Shown here piece after piece: positions 12,801-27,600 of a stretch of DNA of 54,436 bases (position 1 is its first letter; each line of letters starts with the position of its first letter). This stretch comes from Nephromyces sp. MM_2019 (taxonomy: Eukaryota; Apicomplexa; Aconoidasida; Nephromycida). The stretch lies in NCBI GenBank assembly GCA_015657535.1, contig JADHZB010001380.1:1-54436 (forward strand), given 5' to 3'. Position numbers and translations under genes: made by a program. Under the pieces are notes generated by a model that was given only the letters and a program-made list of their open reading frames with translations, made no database searches and had not been told where the DNA came from.

Positions 12801-15800
12801 CTTTTGCCTTGTCCACAGTTTCTTATTATCCATAAACTTACGCAGTAACAGGTTATGAAAGCAACCGTGGCACGCTAACTTACTTGAAGTGTGCCGCTAT
12901 GTTGCTATTGAACTTCTTGTCGAGAAGCGATGAAAGCAACTTTCGCGTGACTCATGGCTAAATTTTGCCTTAGCGATATTTGTTAGTTGTGAGCAGCATC
13001 TTTGCTGCCTCAATTTTGCTTATCGGAATTTTTTTACAATATTTTACATTGTTTTTATAGAATCGCTTTACTGTTGTTTTTGTGTAGTTTGATGGATACT
13101 TTACGTGGAGAGCTGGTAGCATGTTATTAGCAAATAAGTGCGCTTTTATTTGAGGTAAAATGATTGCTAGTGCATGCAACATCGGGGGAGGGGAGGCTTT
13201 TGTTTTGAATCTCTCTCTGCAATAAAGTAGTTAACCCAGTGTCTCTAGGATAAAGAAGGCGAATTCTGACTCCAAACAACATAGCAAAGCTTTCAATAAT
13301 TCGTACTATGAGGTAACCAGTGAAGGAAGAAAGATGAATCCTTCATAATTTTTGTTTCATGCGTGCTGATCTTTTTTAAGGAACTAGTTTCTTAATAGTC
13401 AGCGAAGCGAACAGCTTTGCCTCTCTTTTTTTGTCAAACCCATTTACAAAATCCACACTAGCTATATCATGTTGTAGAAGTCATATTTGCTGCTTCGTGA
13501 CACCAAAGCAAACACCATCAGATGCAGTGAAGCAGCATAAAAACATTATTATACAATATACTTAGAATTTCATATGTAGTATATCAGCTCGCCAACTTAG
13601 ATTCAAAGAAATATCGAGTAAGCAAAAATTGACACCATTTATTGTCTGCTCAGTCCCAATTCACTCCTGTCCATATCGCAAGTGCAACGATCGGAAAGCC
13701 ACACCAGGTGATTCTTTGGCTTTTAAGCTGATTCTTGGCAAATTAGAGCAGGTGTGATCACACAAGCAATTACTTTATTAACTATTAAAGTAGCAGCGTT
13801 GAGCAAAATTAAGCAATCACTTTCTGTATATAAGAGAATGTTATTATACCAAAGTTTAAGTGATAAATACGACATATCTATTCATTATTTTTGCTTTATT
13901 TCTTCCGTTAGAATATTTTTAAGTTAGAAAAAAATCAAAAATTGAGCTTAATATTTATTTTAATCTTATCTTATAAATGTACCCAGCGGATGAAAACAAA
14001 TTCTTAGCGGTTAAGCTGAGTAATAAAGTTATTAAAAGTACATGGCATAGTAATAAAAGCAAATTTAAATCGTGCCACATAAAATCTTAGAAAAGAGTTA
14101 ATAGAAAAATATATAATTTGATATGCCGCACATGCAACGCTAAAAATGCTAAGTACTATGCTATTATAAGGATTTTGCAGCTTATTTTAGCCTGGATCTT
14201 TTCATTGAGCATTTTTGTTAATGAAATGTGCAATAAAAAATGTATGCGCATTCTGAATCATAAAGCAGCAGCATTGTTGTTTTGAATTTGCTTATATTCC
14301 ATCTAGTTCATTTCTTCCATCAAGAAAAATTTTTGAAATTAGTCGACAAAAAATTTTTTAGGGAACAATGAGAACAAAAATAATTGGACTCTAAACGATA
14401 AACATAAACTTGTAAAGATTATACTTTGGTCGGTTGTACAATCTTTCCCTTTAGCTTTTTGTCATAGTAGCTATCGTTTGTTATAGGTCCATACGAAGCT
14501 TCAAAATCTGTAGAAATAAGTTTAAAAGAACCAATAGAAGATTAAGCATCAAGCTGCAGTTTTATTATGCATGCTCATAATTGCTTTGAAAATTCCAAAG
14601 TACAGAAAGGTTATTAGTAAAAAATATCTTCAAAAAATTTGTAATTTTTGTCTTTTTATTTTATGTGGTAAGAAACTTATAAAATAGACGCAACACACAT
14701 GCAATAAGGTGATTAAAAGAAATAATATTGCTTCTAATTAAAAGGGTTGAGATATAAAATTTTCAGCTACATAAGTAACACTCTGTTGTCAAAATTGTTG
14801 TTGGCATTTTATCTTCGAAAACAAACGCAATCAATCTACGAGTTTTAAATTTTTCAAATGCATTACCTTTCTCAGTTTTGTTTATATCACTTCCAGGAGT
14901 AATTGGGTAATGACGAGTCTTTTTAATCAATCCTTTCAATTTTTTTTCTGACGATACAAAATCATGCTATAAACTTTTAGTATAAGAGGCTTCAGAACTT
15001 TATAGAATTGCTTTGCTGTTGCCTTAAATTGAGCTTAATATTTGCAAAGTTAGAAAACAACATTCAAAGTGATCCAGCAGATTTTGAAAATAATATAATG
15101 CATCAGAAAAATCATTTGCCAACTTAAATTTTTTTAAAAAGAAGTTTAGTTTTTGCCACAAAATATTTTTATACTCTGAGTGTGAAAAAAATAGTTCCAA
15201 GTGATATTTGTATCTAGTTCATTTCAATTTATGCAAGAGCTACTTTTTAATGGCGTATGAAAATAGTACCAACAAATTACGGTACAGCGTTGTGATTAAC
15301 TATCAAATAAGCAAAAATCAGTTACTTTTATAGCTACAAAGGTTTTGCAGCTATAACCATGTTTTTATACACTTCTTCAACACCAAATCAATATTACCTG
15401 CGGTAATCCAGCCATTTAACTTCACAGAGCTGCTTTTATCAAGCTCTCTACAGTATATCAATTTTTTTTTTGATTCAATACTAAGACCATCAGCTGTGTC
15501 AGGATATTCATTTCCGTAATTTATTACGAAAGCTGTACAATCTGGATCTTTGCTGCATCTAAATAATTATATATAGTTTTAGTGTATTTGTGGTGAATTA
15601 GTTATAACTCTTTTCAAAGACCATCCTTGCTACAGCTCACGCAATGAAAAACAAATTTGTTTACCTTGCTGCTGCATACTTTGGTTTTACGTGCGCATTA
15701 AAGGAACTCTTTAGTACGCTAGAAGCCTTACAACCCTGCAAAGATCTCCTTAGGATATATTTATAAAATTTGATACTCGCATTGCTAGCGGTCACTGCGC

Positions 15801-15863
15801 TTACAGTTGCCGTATTTATCGATACGTCATATTCAAGGAGGCTCTCTGTTAAAATGGAATAAC

Positions 15864-15879
15864 AGCAAAAGCTTTTGCT
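15864..15879. repeat. 16-bp perfect palindrome
   Basis: AGCAAAAGCTTTTGCT reads the same on both strands with no spacer. It sits in non-genic AT-rich DNA; no neighbouring feature suggests a function. Confidence 0.8.
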
Positions 15880-17133
15880 AGGGCTTTTCTTTTCATACCT
15901 CTTATTGTTTCAGCGTGCACAGCAGTAACCCAGTCCTGCTTCGCTTCTCCCAATATCCAGTCGTCACCTATAAACAGTATGTGCGTGAAATCGTCAACAA
16001 GACTAATTACTCATGAGAGCTTGAAAAATGATACTAACGCAGCTTCTTTAATTATAAATTATTCTTAGCATTATTAATAATTTAAATTAAGTAAACCTAG
16101 TGCGCTGAAATTTTTGTAAGTATCCCGAGAACGTAGTTACCTTACACCATTTGAAATTAAGCGGCTATACTCATGGTAATAAAATTAGTATTAACGACGA
16201 TTTAACCAAAATGCTTGGCGTTTTAAAATATGTGGCCAATATATGCTATACGAATTACTTACGTAGTACGCAAGAGCTTTTCAGTTCCAACTTATTTTGA
16301 GCTTCAAACGCGTTTACTCAAAGTTTGGAAAGGCTTAAAAAAGGATTAATGCTTCATTTTTGAGCTTTTAAAACTTTGATTACCAATAAAAGGGCAAACA
16401 TTTCTGAATTTATGAGTCAAAAGTAATGGAAGTACTACTATATGGTGCTTAGGCATTCTAAAATTTTATTAATTGGAGCTGCTATTGTTCTAAAAAAATT
16501 TCCATGTAAAATGTACAATTCTACGTACCAGCACACATCCAGGTCACACCTTGGTTAAAGATCTTCCCTATTTCAGTCCCAGAAAACGAGAAAAAATGGC
16601 ACTGTTTATTCCTTAAGCAAACGTCTTTAGCTCGAATGGTTGTTAATATTCCATTCTACGGGATACTGGCAGGCATCTTTAGCCCCTAGTAGCGTTCAAG
16701 TTTTTAGCAAAATTTGTTACCTTTGCGTGATCCGTTGCCAAAATTATGTTATCTCCATGACAGTACTGCAAATATAAGTAAAAAATTTATTCACAAAAAA
16801 TTATATAAAGCCTGATATAACTTTTTAAAAATGAAATAATATTAGACAAACGACAAAGGAGCATTAAAATTTCAGCGCCAAAAGGTGTGAAAAACTGGAA
16901 AATTTAATGATTTATATTTTAGGCTAAATGCAAAATTTCTTTTATTCAAAATCTTTTTGAAAAATTTTACTGAAATTATGTTTAAAACAATTTTTGTTAA
17001 TTTGCAATGGTTTCTATATTTTTTTTGTACGCTTAAAATAGTAGCAGCAAGTTACCGTTTGAATGCCAGTTAAAATCAAGTATTCATAAAATGAAGCGTC
17101 TCGCCCTGAAAAGCGATACCTGAATTTTAAAAC

Positions 17134-17154
17134 ATTATTAGACCGTCTAATAAT
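17134..17154. repeat. Inverted repeat, 10-bp arms with a 1-base centre
   Basis: Arms ATTATTAGAC and GTCTAATAAT flank a single C. The 21-base element is perfectly symmetrical. It lies in gene-free DNA and could be a dimeric factor site or a chance palindrome. Confidence 0.8.
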
Positions 17155-20100
17155 ACAGAAAAATATCTCACCTTCCATGCTTATATACTTTATTCTTTAC
17201 GCTGAGTATCTGCAAAAATTGTTTTTCTTTTATAAGAAGTAAACTTTTAGTAAAAGGATGTTGCTTGAGCAAAAGTTAGTTGTTCACTTTAGGTCCTACC
17301 CAGAATGATGGTCTATTTTGGAAATTCAAAGTATACTTTACGAAAGATAAGGCATGAAAAACCACAATCTAGCAAAAAATAAGTCAAATTGCGATAAAAA
17401 CGGCAATTTATAGAGTACAATAATGTTTTTAAATTAGTTTTTCTTCAAAATTTTATAAGAATTGACAAATGAAATAAAAAATTTGTCGTAAATATGCTTT
17501 TTTCTTAAATCTATTTTTCAGGTGTAGCGCCATATTAAAAGCACACTTAGCACTGAAGGATTTCTTCCAAACTTAATTGTTTCATACATAGTAAGGTTAA
17601 ATATGTAAAAATTTAAGAATTTTTTCACTGTTTTGTGCTATCAAAAACTATTTTTTATCAAAAAATTTTTTGCTTAAATTTTTTTTTCAGGCTATATAAG
17701 TTTCATACTAAATCAAGCTACACCTTTTTGTCATATTCCTGAGTCCGTGAATGCTCCAATAGTTGCACAAAAAAATTTGGCTCCATGTCGGTAATTGCCA
17801 CTCCTAAACTTATCAAACCTACCGCTAGAGTGAAGTGGATGGCTACGAATAAATTTTTTTGGTTAGGAAACATAAGGAAGAAATTGAAAAACTTCAGAAA
17901 ACACATCAACTAGAAATTTACTCACAAGCTAATTTTTACGAGTTATCTGATTAATGTGACTTCTAGCTTGAATTTCTCCGGGGTTGAATCAGAGATAAGC
18001 ATGGGTTTAATGTGCACAGCTAAAGAGTCGCATTATTCCTTATATTACAATAAAGGGCTACGCTTAGTTTAATGGGAAAACTTCATATTTCAAGTCGTTC
18101 ACACCAATTTTAGTGATATAACTTCTTAGAATTGATATTATGATGAAGCGCTTTTTCAATGAAATTTAGTATTGTGCTTTTAAAAAATACAAATCTAACG
18201 AGTTTTATTTATGCGAACATTCTATCTCTCAGTTTGCGAGGTTTTACAGAGGTCACACCATAGAATGTGGCACTGTCCCCAACTAATGTAAGGATGAAGT
18301 TGGATTAGCGCAAACCAACGATTCACTGTAATTGAATCTTCTCATAGCTGATTCAGCCTCCTGCAAAAATTCCAACTTTTAACTTTCACCTATGCTTTAA
18401 AATATTCAGGTATTAAAATATGAAATTCATTTACATGCTTTCTATTTTTAATTATTTTGTAGGAAAGTGCTTTTATAACTTGCAAGTATATAACATAACC
18501 TTGAATAATCGTGGGGCAATTGATTGTACGTACCGATGGCAGCCTACTCTAGGGGTGTCATAGATTGATGATTGGCACTAGACAAGGCTAGCTCCCCCCC
18601 TTGCGATGCTCACGGAGTTTGTGGTGTATAGCACTGTTATTCCAAGTTTGTTTATCATGCCACACTTCACTTTTATTTCACTTATTGTTTTTTGGATCAA
18701 AGCAAAGGTACTTCTGCGCATAATTTGAACAAATTGCTCGGTAATTTTAAAGTTCCCTCTATGAAGGACATCTTTTTTTAGTATCGATTTCGGAGTGGCG
18801 CAAAAATTTGTCTACGTTATAATTTTCAAGGAGTTTTGCGCACGCAAAGAAATTTTTTGCTTTTCCGTGATGAATGTTAACATTGGAGTGGTTTGAGAAC
18901 GACTTACATAAAAGATTATTGCTGGTAACTCCTTACTTCTTGCCTTCGCAGGCTCTTTTATAATCATGTTAGAAGTAAGCTATACAAATGCTTTGAATTC
19001 CTAGGAGATATAAGGAAGTTGCTTGCTCATCACCTTGCTTGGTTTGAACCATATTTTTAGAAAAATAATAAAAGGGAGCAGATATTAACAAGTCACAGAT
19101 GCTTAATTAGGCATTTAATTATGCTACAAAATAGTCTCACACAGGGGCTACAAGAAATTTTGGGGCTTATGCCATTGAAATGACAATATTGGAAAGATTT
19201 ATACGGGGAAGCTTTAGAACGACCATAATTATGATAGGATGTTCTTTTTTTAAACCTGTTAATATCTCGGTTTCGCTAATTTGCTACCAAGATTGCTTAA
19301 TATATTGGTTATGCGGAGCCGCAAGGGTTACGCAGCGATCAAATGAGAAAAACTCAAGGGCTCCATAAAATACTTTCGATTCACAGAAGCTTTATTTTTT
19401 ATTAAGTTCCGTTTATATGAGCAATGTTCAAAGATAGGTGAAGCAGGGATCTCAATGAATCACCCTTCAACGTTTAAGTAAGTAGTGCATGCAGAAATAC
19501 CAGTTTTATAAAGATTATTTTAGGGTTTAATAACATAAAAATAAGTAATAGAGAGTTTTTCAAAATAGCTGCATAAGTTTTAAGCGTCCTACTTTTCACC
19601 ATAGAGTATTGCTTCAAGGTTAAAGTATGTCTCTTTCGAGTTAACCGAAATCGAGTGACTTTACAAAAAAATTGCCGGGCGTGGAATGGTATTAATAAGC
19701 GGCATTTACAATGTGAATTATGCATAGATTGACTAAATTTCGGCAAGATCCCATAATTCGTTAATTTACCTCCCAGCTATTTGCCTGAATGCATGCACGA
19801 CAACCTTCAAAACTGGTTTATAAAGTATTAACATGGAATTGTTGCAATTGAATGAAGTGCCTAATTGTTTCATAGCTACGCCATTAGTGTCTTTGCAATG
19901 AAATTTCTCAAACCTTTAATTATGCTCAAAAAATAAAATATTTTGAAAGTGACTGCTTCTAACCAACCTTTATAAAAAAGCTAGAATTTAAAGGAAAATG
20001 TGTAATTATACATATTCCGTTGTAAGTTATCCAGCTTCATAGGTCATGATGCACATAAAAAGTGATGTCAATGTAGAAACAAAAAACGTAAAACTGATTA

Positions 20101-23100
20101 ATTTTAAGTCGATTTTGAGAAGCTTAATGATTTAATGAAAAAAGCCTTGATAATTACTATGATCAAAGCCTTCATCAGACTTTCAAAATACATTCACTGT
20201 ATCATACTACACTTCCATTCCATAGCAGAATCATTCAAGGGCTCGTCCGCATAATTCTAACAGGTAAAAGCTACATTATCTTTTGTCCCGAAAAATAATA
20301 ACGTTATGACAGTGATAAAGAGAAGGAACTATTCTTTAATTTGCATAAATAACGTGTAAACTCTTCCTGATGTTGTAGCAACTGTGTACAACATTTTGAA
20401 ATAAAAAAAGCCGTGATAGAAATTTGTGACTACTTTGGATACTATGTATAATACTCAGGGGCATAAATTTCCATATAATCAATGTATGGCTAGCATATCA
20501 ACAACGTTAAAGCATTTTTCTTAGCGGCATTAAATTCTAATGTTCTTGGCAAAGAATTAGTAACTTTATTATTTTATCGGCATGCTTTCTGGAGATGCCG
20601 AGATGCCCAAGTAGGCACAGCATCTCAATAAAAACGTAAATTTACCAAGTTTTATGCTATAAGCTTGCTTGCATGGTGTCATGCTTCGTAAATAGGACAT
20701 AAAGGCTTTATCTACGGTAGCTGCGAGGTTACAGCACCGCAGCCATGAGCACTGCATGTGCATATATTGTTTATTTCGTGTTATTTACGCAGTTTCGGCA
20801 GGAGTTATGAGTACACGCAAACCTTTTTAGCGTTGCTAGTTTTACTCTTATCTGTTATGCCTGTAGTTACCAGAAAAACTGTATCTAGTTGCTATAGTGC
20901 CCTCCGCGTTTGCTTTTTTCGTGATAGCAGAAGCGTACTCCTAGCCATCTATTGGCCTAGTGCATCGAATGCTCCTTTCTAGCCATGGACCTATTGACCA
21001 GTATAAGCTAGCCGTTAACCGCAAGTAACAAGCTGAGTGACACGCCGTGCTTCCGCTTCTTACGCATTGTTCGTGTCGACCATCTATGCGCATTTATGAT
21101 GCCTAGCGAAGCGCATAAGTGCGTATTTGCACCTCCACAAAAAAAAAATTATATCTAACTAAATTTCGTATGTGCGAAGGCATTACTTGTAACCTGACTC
21201 TTTAACTCGGGAAATAAACAACTTGACACAACCTCGATATCAATAGGAATAATTTAGCGCACACTGCTTGAAACATGACTAAAGCGACATTTGGACCTAG
21301 AAATTAATTCCTTTCTTGACGGTCGCCAACATAAGGTACGGTAGCGCTCTACAATAGTTAAGGCATCTCACTTCAAATGGCTTTTAGTCGAACTCTACAA
21401 GTAGTGCTGTGACCAAGGTTGTTGTCATGAGTGCTCCTTATGTTTAATAACTTGACGTTTACAAAAAAAAAGGTAGACCAGGTCTGTTATAGTGAGCAAA
21501 AGGTAGGGAGAGCTATGTATACTTATAGCCTTTTATGGTCAGTAATCAATAAAAGCAGCGTTACTGCTTAAAATGATTCCACGCCGCAGAGTATTTGGTC
21601 ATTGTAAAATATGCGACCTCCATACGAGGAAATTTACAGGCAGTATAATTCTGTGAGCAAACTTCAAGTAAACATCTGTGACACTCTCCGCATTGACAAG
21701 AGGAATATCACTAACGCTCATCAGAGATACATTAAAATGGTGCTACTGCGGAGAGTAATAGATGTAGCTAGCTTCCCAGTCATCCTGTAAGGCCAATAAT
21801 GTATAAACCACGTATTATTTACCCGTAAAACTAGCCGAATATGTGAAATATCCTTGTTTTACGTTCTCTTATTAGCAACTAACTTAGTATTGAGCTGATA
21901 TCTTTCCTCACGAAAGTAGAAATACATGGGAGGCTAAAAGCAGTAAAATCTTCAGCTTAGGCTAACCTGAAGGTTATATCCTAGCAAGACCCTCTGTTAA
22001 ATATGCCGTAACAATCGATAGAAGCATAATTCACAAGAGCTTACGCAATGAAAAACGCATTTTTTGATTACAAACATGCAAGAGACAGATAAAAACATAG
22101 CAGCAATTCAGGTACCCAAGTTTTGGTTCATGCAAGGGAAATACATGGACACACAAATTAAAGCGTTGCGTTACTATCAATTGATTTGTATTGTTGATTT
22201 GTTTAGATCTCTTCCTGGCGCATGCTGCATTGCGTTCAATGCATGAAAAATACCGTGCAGATAGCCTCTCAGGCAGAAGAATGGGTAATTATGAACTATA
22301 TTATTTAGTCAAATTTATTTTATATCCTACTGGGAAATAATATGAAGTAGACTCTGCGGCATTAAATGATTAAATGCCACCTTGTGCTCCAAGGATTTGT
22401 CTCTGGAAGTAGCACGCACTATTCATGCCTACCAAAGGTTTGCATGCGATTTTTCGTGATTTATGTAGTAAATCAGTAGCGGGAAAATTACAGTAACTGG
22501 ATGCTTCTACTTAAGCAATAGATAGAAGCAATACCAGTACAGATACAAAACTCAAGCAACGACTTATAACATTTTGTAATTATCCTTAGTATTCTTTTTG
22601 AATACGTGCAATAACGCAAATACGAATTTTATAAATGGTCATTTTTCATTTCTCCTTGATTTATCATGAGTCACCCGTTTCTCTCCCCTCAGAAGACTTC
22701 AATAATGCATGCCCATGTTTGTATTGCCATATTATGTAATTTTCCTTGTTTCTAAAGCTTCTATTATTCGCCCAGTTTGGAATTGTCCCAAAATATGTTG
22801 AATCCTTCAAAAACTAGAGTGGTTCAAAATTCATGTTATTTAAAAGCTTTTCTCTACACAGCGCAGAAATAGTCAAAATTCATAAATTTAGGGGTTAGAT
22901 ACATCTGCGAAGTTTCCTCTCAAATTATTGCATACTTCGTGAGCCTAATTCACGACTAAGATGCTTCCATTATGTAACTTTTTAGCCAGTAGGGGGTTGG
23001 TAAACCTGGGTAACACCTCTGGAAAGCACTGAGTCGTACCTGACATGCATATGCTCTCAAGTTAGCTTTACCTTGCTTCTAGTTTTTGTTAGTATACATT

Positions 23101-24688
23101 TTTCTTTTCGAACTACCTCCAGCACCAGTAAGAGAAGTTTTCCTTTCACCTTCATCACTCGCTATTTAATGTCTAGGAATATTTTATAATATCAATTTTC
23201 AGCATAAACAAAGTTATAGCGTTAACGCTCAAATGTTTACCATGAGTGATTTTTTGTAATTTCTTACTAATGGTCCACCCCCTTTTCAGTATGAGCTCAA
23301 GTTGGTGCCTCAATGATGCTGGCGCCCTGAAAAAAATTTGTTTCCTCGTTTTTAAACGAGCCGAGCTAGCAACAATTTCCCGTGACAGCCCAGCCTAGCT
23401 GCCATTCACAAGGATTTCTATACTTGTGCGGTCCACGGCCGACTTCCGCATGGCCCAGTCATTATTACCATGTCGCTCAGACATGTTAGGTCTACGCCAC
23501 CTGCTTATGGCATAGATACACCTTACCGAGACAATTTTAGAGTACGGTAGGCATACTTTTGTTGCCTCGGTGGTTAGTGTGGTAGAAGGTTGTGAAAACG
23601 CTACAAGGAGAAATTACGACATACGAGGTATTATGAAGATATTAGAATCAGAACTCTCACATGATTATTTATGGCTACAAAACTCCCTAGGAAGAGATTT
23701 TTTAAGGAAATTCTCTCCAACTCCCAGCGCCCTAGTATATGTGCACCCTTCAGTTCACCCAGCTTCTTCGAATTCGTCCCGCTTCTCATTTTGCGGGATG
23801 TATTTTTGGACATTTTTGTTCTCACCATAGGGTTGTCACAGTGTTTAAAATTACCTGAAATGCTATCTTCAGTAATTTTTTGGTCTCGAAAATATATAGA
23901 ATTAGCAGACTACGCCCCCACTCTGCGGTTTTTTTCTAGCTCTTGCCTAGAGCTGAGTAATAAGTAGTTGGGGGTCATTTTTTTCGAGTATTTTTGCGGA
24001 TTTTTCTCAGGCCTAGGTGATCCGCTTCTTTTTCCTGCACTGAAAGAAAAAGTTTTGTGTACGAGGTCTTTTTTTTTGAGCCCTGAAGCCGTGATGCTTA
24101 GAGATTCGATTATCAATGCGGTCTGGCCTTCAGTGTATGCGATTACATCCTGATCTTCTTAGCTTTGCCTACACATTGCTTAACTTTTGAAGCCTACTGT
24201 CTGCCAGATTGTAATAGAACTGTCCTTGCTTCGTGCTGTTATCAACAATTTGATGCAAGGCTATAAATCTGTTTCTAATGGTTAAGTTGTTGGTGCTAAA
24301 AACAGGGTTTATAAACGTTTTCCTTTACGCAGGTTGGTGCGCTAAGCACTAGTTGAAGGACGCTGAATTACATGTGTTCGGATCTACAGTTTAGTGCCAT
24401 ATGAGCATTCCTGAATTTTCTCTTAAGTTCTCATAACGGGAATTTTGTACTTACGTAATAGCTCACGATATTATACATCGTTATTACCAAGTGAATTCTA
24501 TGAGGAGCTAGCTTTGGTAAGTCGCAGTAGTGAGATTGGCTGAGATTTTTTGATTATATCGACAGTGTGCGTAGTTGGATTACTCCGTTATGCCCTTGTG
24601 TTTTAGTATCAATCCTTAATATGGGCGTCATTTTGCCTTCAGTATTCATGTTGAGTCGAAGAATTGCAGTGCTTTTTGCGACATAAAA

Positions 24689-27600
24689 ATGGCAAACGCA
24701 AAAGGTGAGGCATTGTATCAGGGAATTGTTGAGGCATTTGATGAAGTTTTGGACCCCAAAACCGGAAGAGTGTCCATAGGTGCGTAAGCTTGGGAGTTAG
24801 ATTGGGATTTTTTTAAAGCGTTGTCGGGATAATCATAATCGTGTTTTTACAGTGGGTCTTTTTGCTTTTTCAAAGTTTTTTTGTATTTAAACTGGAAACC
24901 TTTTGATGTTTTTTATAATCTATTTGTAGAATATGATTTGCTGATATATATTCCTGCGTTATTTTGTTCTTGGTAAAGGCACAAAGCGAATATTAATGCT
25001 GCTTAAGAATATTAGAGAATATTAGAAATTTTATTCGGGGGCACTTAATTTTTTTCCTGAAAATGTTTGCATCTCACGTATCTTCAACCGAGTCTGTTTA
25101 TTTCAAAGTTTACTGGAAACCCCATTATTTAAAGTCTTTCAAGTAGTGCTTATTTTTTGATAGTTTGATTTTGAGTCTCAATGTCGTCTGGTTAAAATCG
25201 TGCGTTTTTTAAGCTTTTTGACTTTTTAAGTATGGAGGTTGACTTCACGCACAACGGAATATGCACTTCTATTGCACCCATATATTGCTTAAAGGCTTGA
25301 ATTGTTTTTTCCTTGTTAAGGTGCTTAATTTTTTGCCATTTTTTTTTGCAGAAGATTCTTATTTTTTAATATTTTTGTTTTTAGCTTTTGGAATGCATAT
25401 TTCTCTATTTTTTTATGAAATTTTAGCTATTTCCCCCATAACTGTGGCTTATATGAAGATACTCTCCTTTTCTTATCCCCTGTTTATGTTTGAACTTTTA
25501 CCCTGGGGAATGAGCAGCGCTGTGATGGTGTGCATGGAGCCTAGTGCGGCTTCGTAACACGCACACATATAATATAGAGGAATAATTATACACAGTTTTG
25601 TATTTTTCGATTGCTTTTAGAATTATTGGGAAAGGCTGCTAATTCTCTGCTTCCTGTCTACGAATATATTTTCGGAGTAAATTTAGTGTCCAGCACTTTA
25701 AAGGTTAGAAAGAACACCATCATTTTGCAGCTACTTTTGATTGCTTTACTAGAATTCATCTTTACCTTGTGTGCTAAAAAATCCTGCTTTTTGAGAGAGA
25801 TTATTTATATGCCTCAATGCAGCTTTACGAGCTTATCTTCAAAAATATTTCGCGGCTGATGTAGCGGTATACACTGATGCTCTTCAGGGCATGTTGGTTA
25901 CACATAAAAAGGTCTAGACTTCGCAAGGTCATACCTATTTTTTGCGTTTATTTCATGCCTGCTCCTTGATTTTAGTTTCCAAAGGAGTTGAATATCCTCC
26001 CTAGCATTGCTTTGAACTAGGGAAATGATATAGTGCTATTTTGACGATTTTTCAATTTTTTTTCTGCGGGTGGATATTCTCCTTGTCTAAGCTGTGTGTT
26101 TGCTATTAATTCCAAATCCACTGGTGGATATTTTCCTTGTTTAAGCTAACTCCATGAATCCATAGAATAAATATTACCATTTGGTTCACCAACAGGAAGA
26201 TCTCGTGCATTCAAGTTCTTCCGTACTTGCTGCTTATATGAAAAACCCGAAGGAGAGGACTCACGTGGAAGCCTTCATCCAGAGTGAGCTTTACGAAAGG
26301 TAATTTCTGCTCAGAAAGTATAAAAATGTTCCTATCGATATGAAGATAAGAAAGCTAGTGTTTTGTAGTTTCTTTAGAGTTTTGTGATTTCAAGGGGCTA
26401 TTTAGTTTGATTTACTTAGTACGATAAGGATTTTTGCTGTATTAGGCTTAAAATTCGATGTTGATTTACACCTTCTCGTGTGCTTTTTGTAGGGAATAAG
26501 GCAATAAATCTACATGATCTTCCTATAAGATATAGTTTATCCTACATGTTCCTTGCTTTAGAAAAGAGGCCAGAACACCTAATTTTTATGCCGTTTAATG
26601 CGTGAATCTCTGAGTAGCGTTTTATAGAGTTATTTCACTAGAAAATCTTTTTGTTTTTTCGACATTTTTCCCACTTTTTACATTTTCTTATCATATCTGT
26701 GGTAATTGAATGCTTTTCAAAGTTTTTTTCAATCTTCTTGCCCTACTTTTTTTGTCAAAATTTCATCTTAGCTTGGCTATAAAGTTGAATGTGTTAGGCA
26801 TTTATATTTACCTAGTTTACGGCTACTGTAACTTTGTGTCGCTTCAGTGTTTTTATTTTAAGATAAGCTTCATTCAAGTTGCCGCTTTTTTCAAATTTTT
26901 AGACTGTAAATTCCTATATTGTTCGGTGATTCAGGCAGAGTAAATTCTTGCTTGCCGATAAAATTTTATCTTCAAGCAGTATTACGCAAGCTTAGAAAAT
27001 TTTTTGCTTTTTTTTTATACAATATGTTTTGATGAAAGAATACTGAAAGTTTACCCTAGGCTGAAGATTGACTCTGTTTCTAGAGGATCTTTGTGTGTGA
27101 TTTAATATATTGAAGCGTTGTGAAAATACACATATTGCCAAGATTATCGATGATGCTTTTGATGGGTGTAGCGTAGAATCTCCAGAATGAAATTTTAATA
27201 TCAAAAATAGCATTAAAAGATAATACCACGATGGGCTGTTTGAAATGAAATCTTTTGCAGTAGCATTTTTAGAAGTTAAAAAGAATACTTGTTAGCATCA
27301 GTTTTGTTTTTTGTGCATCTTGAAGAAGAGGAAAATCTTGAAGTTTGTGCAGTTGGATAAGTTTCCCCTCTAACCTGCACTTTTCTGCGTTTAATGCTGC
27401 TGGGCCTATGTTGCGCTCATTCTGTACGCAAGGGGAAGTAGAATGAGTATAGTTTTAGGGCACCAGAGAAGGAGAAGTAGAAGATCAAAGGGAAGCTCAA
27501 GGGGAAGATCAAGAAGGAGATAAAGAAAAATAATCATATCAGATTTCTCTACTATCTTGAACTGGTTTTTTCCCCCCTTTTCGGGTTCCCCTCCACGAGC

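Larger units (their letters stand above)
9254..24688. other. 15-kb AT-rich stretch without supported genes
   Basis: Open frames here are short (at most about 100 codons), lie on both strands and lack a start-to-donor structure. None could be linked into an exon chain. Contents noted: a diverged repeat at 9625-9800, five TGCATGCA octamers (12126, 12761, 13171, 19486, 19790), palindromes at 15864 and 17134, and numerous T-rich and A-rich runs. Scattered exons without longer flanking frames could be missed by eye. I saw no retroelement reverse transcriptase or integrase motif. Confidence 0.55.

Noticed and set aside
23671..23967. 98-codon ATG frame upstream of the GLTP gene
   Set aside because: No donor, partner exon or recognisable domain; an overlapping frame (23570-23830) is equally open. 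Kept as non-coding.
9254..24688. Possible retroelement or viral insertion in the 15-kb gene-free stretch
   Set aside because: No reverse transcriptase, integrase or capsid motif, no terminal repeats and no long frame were seen.
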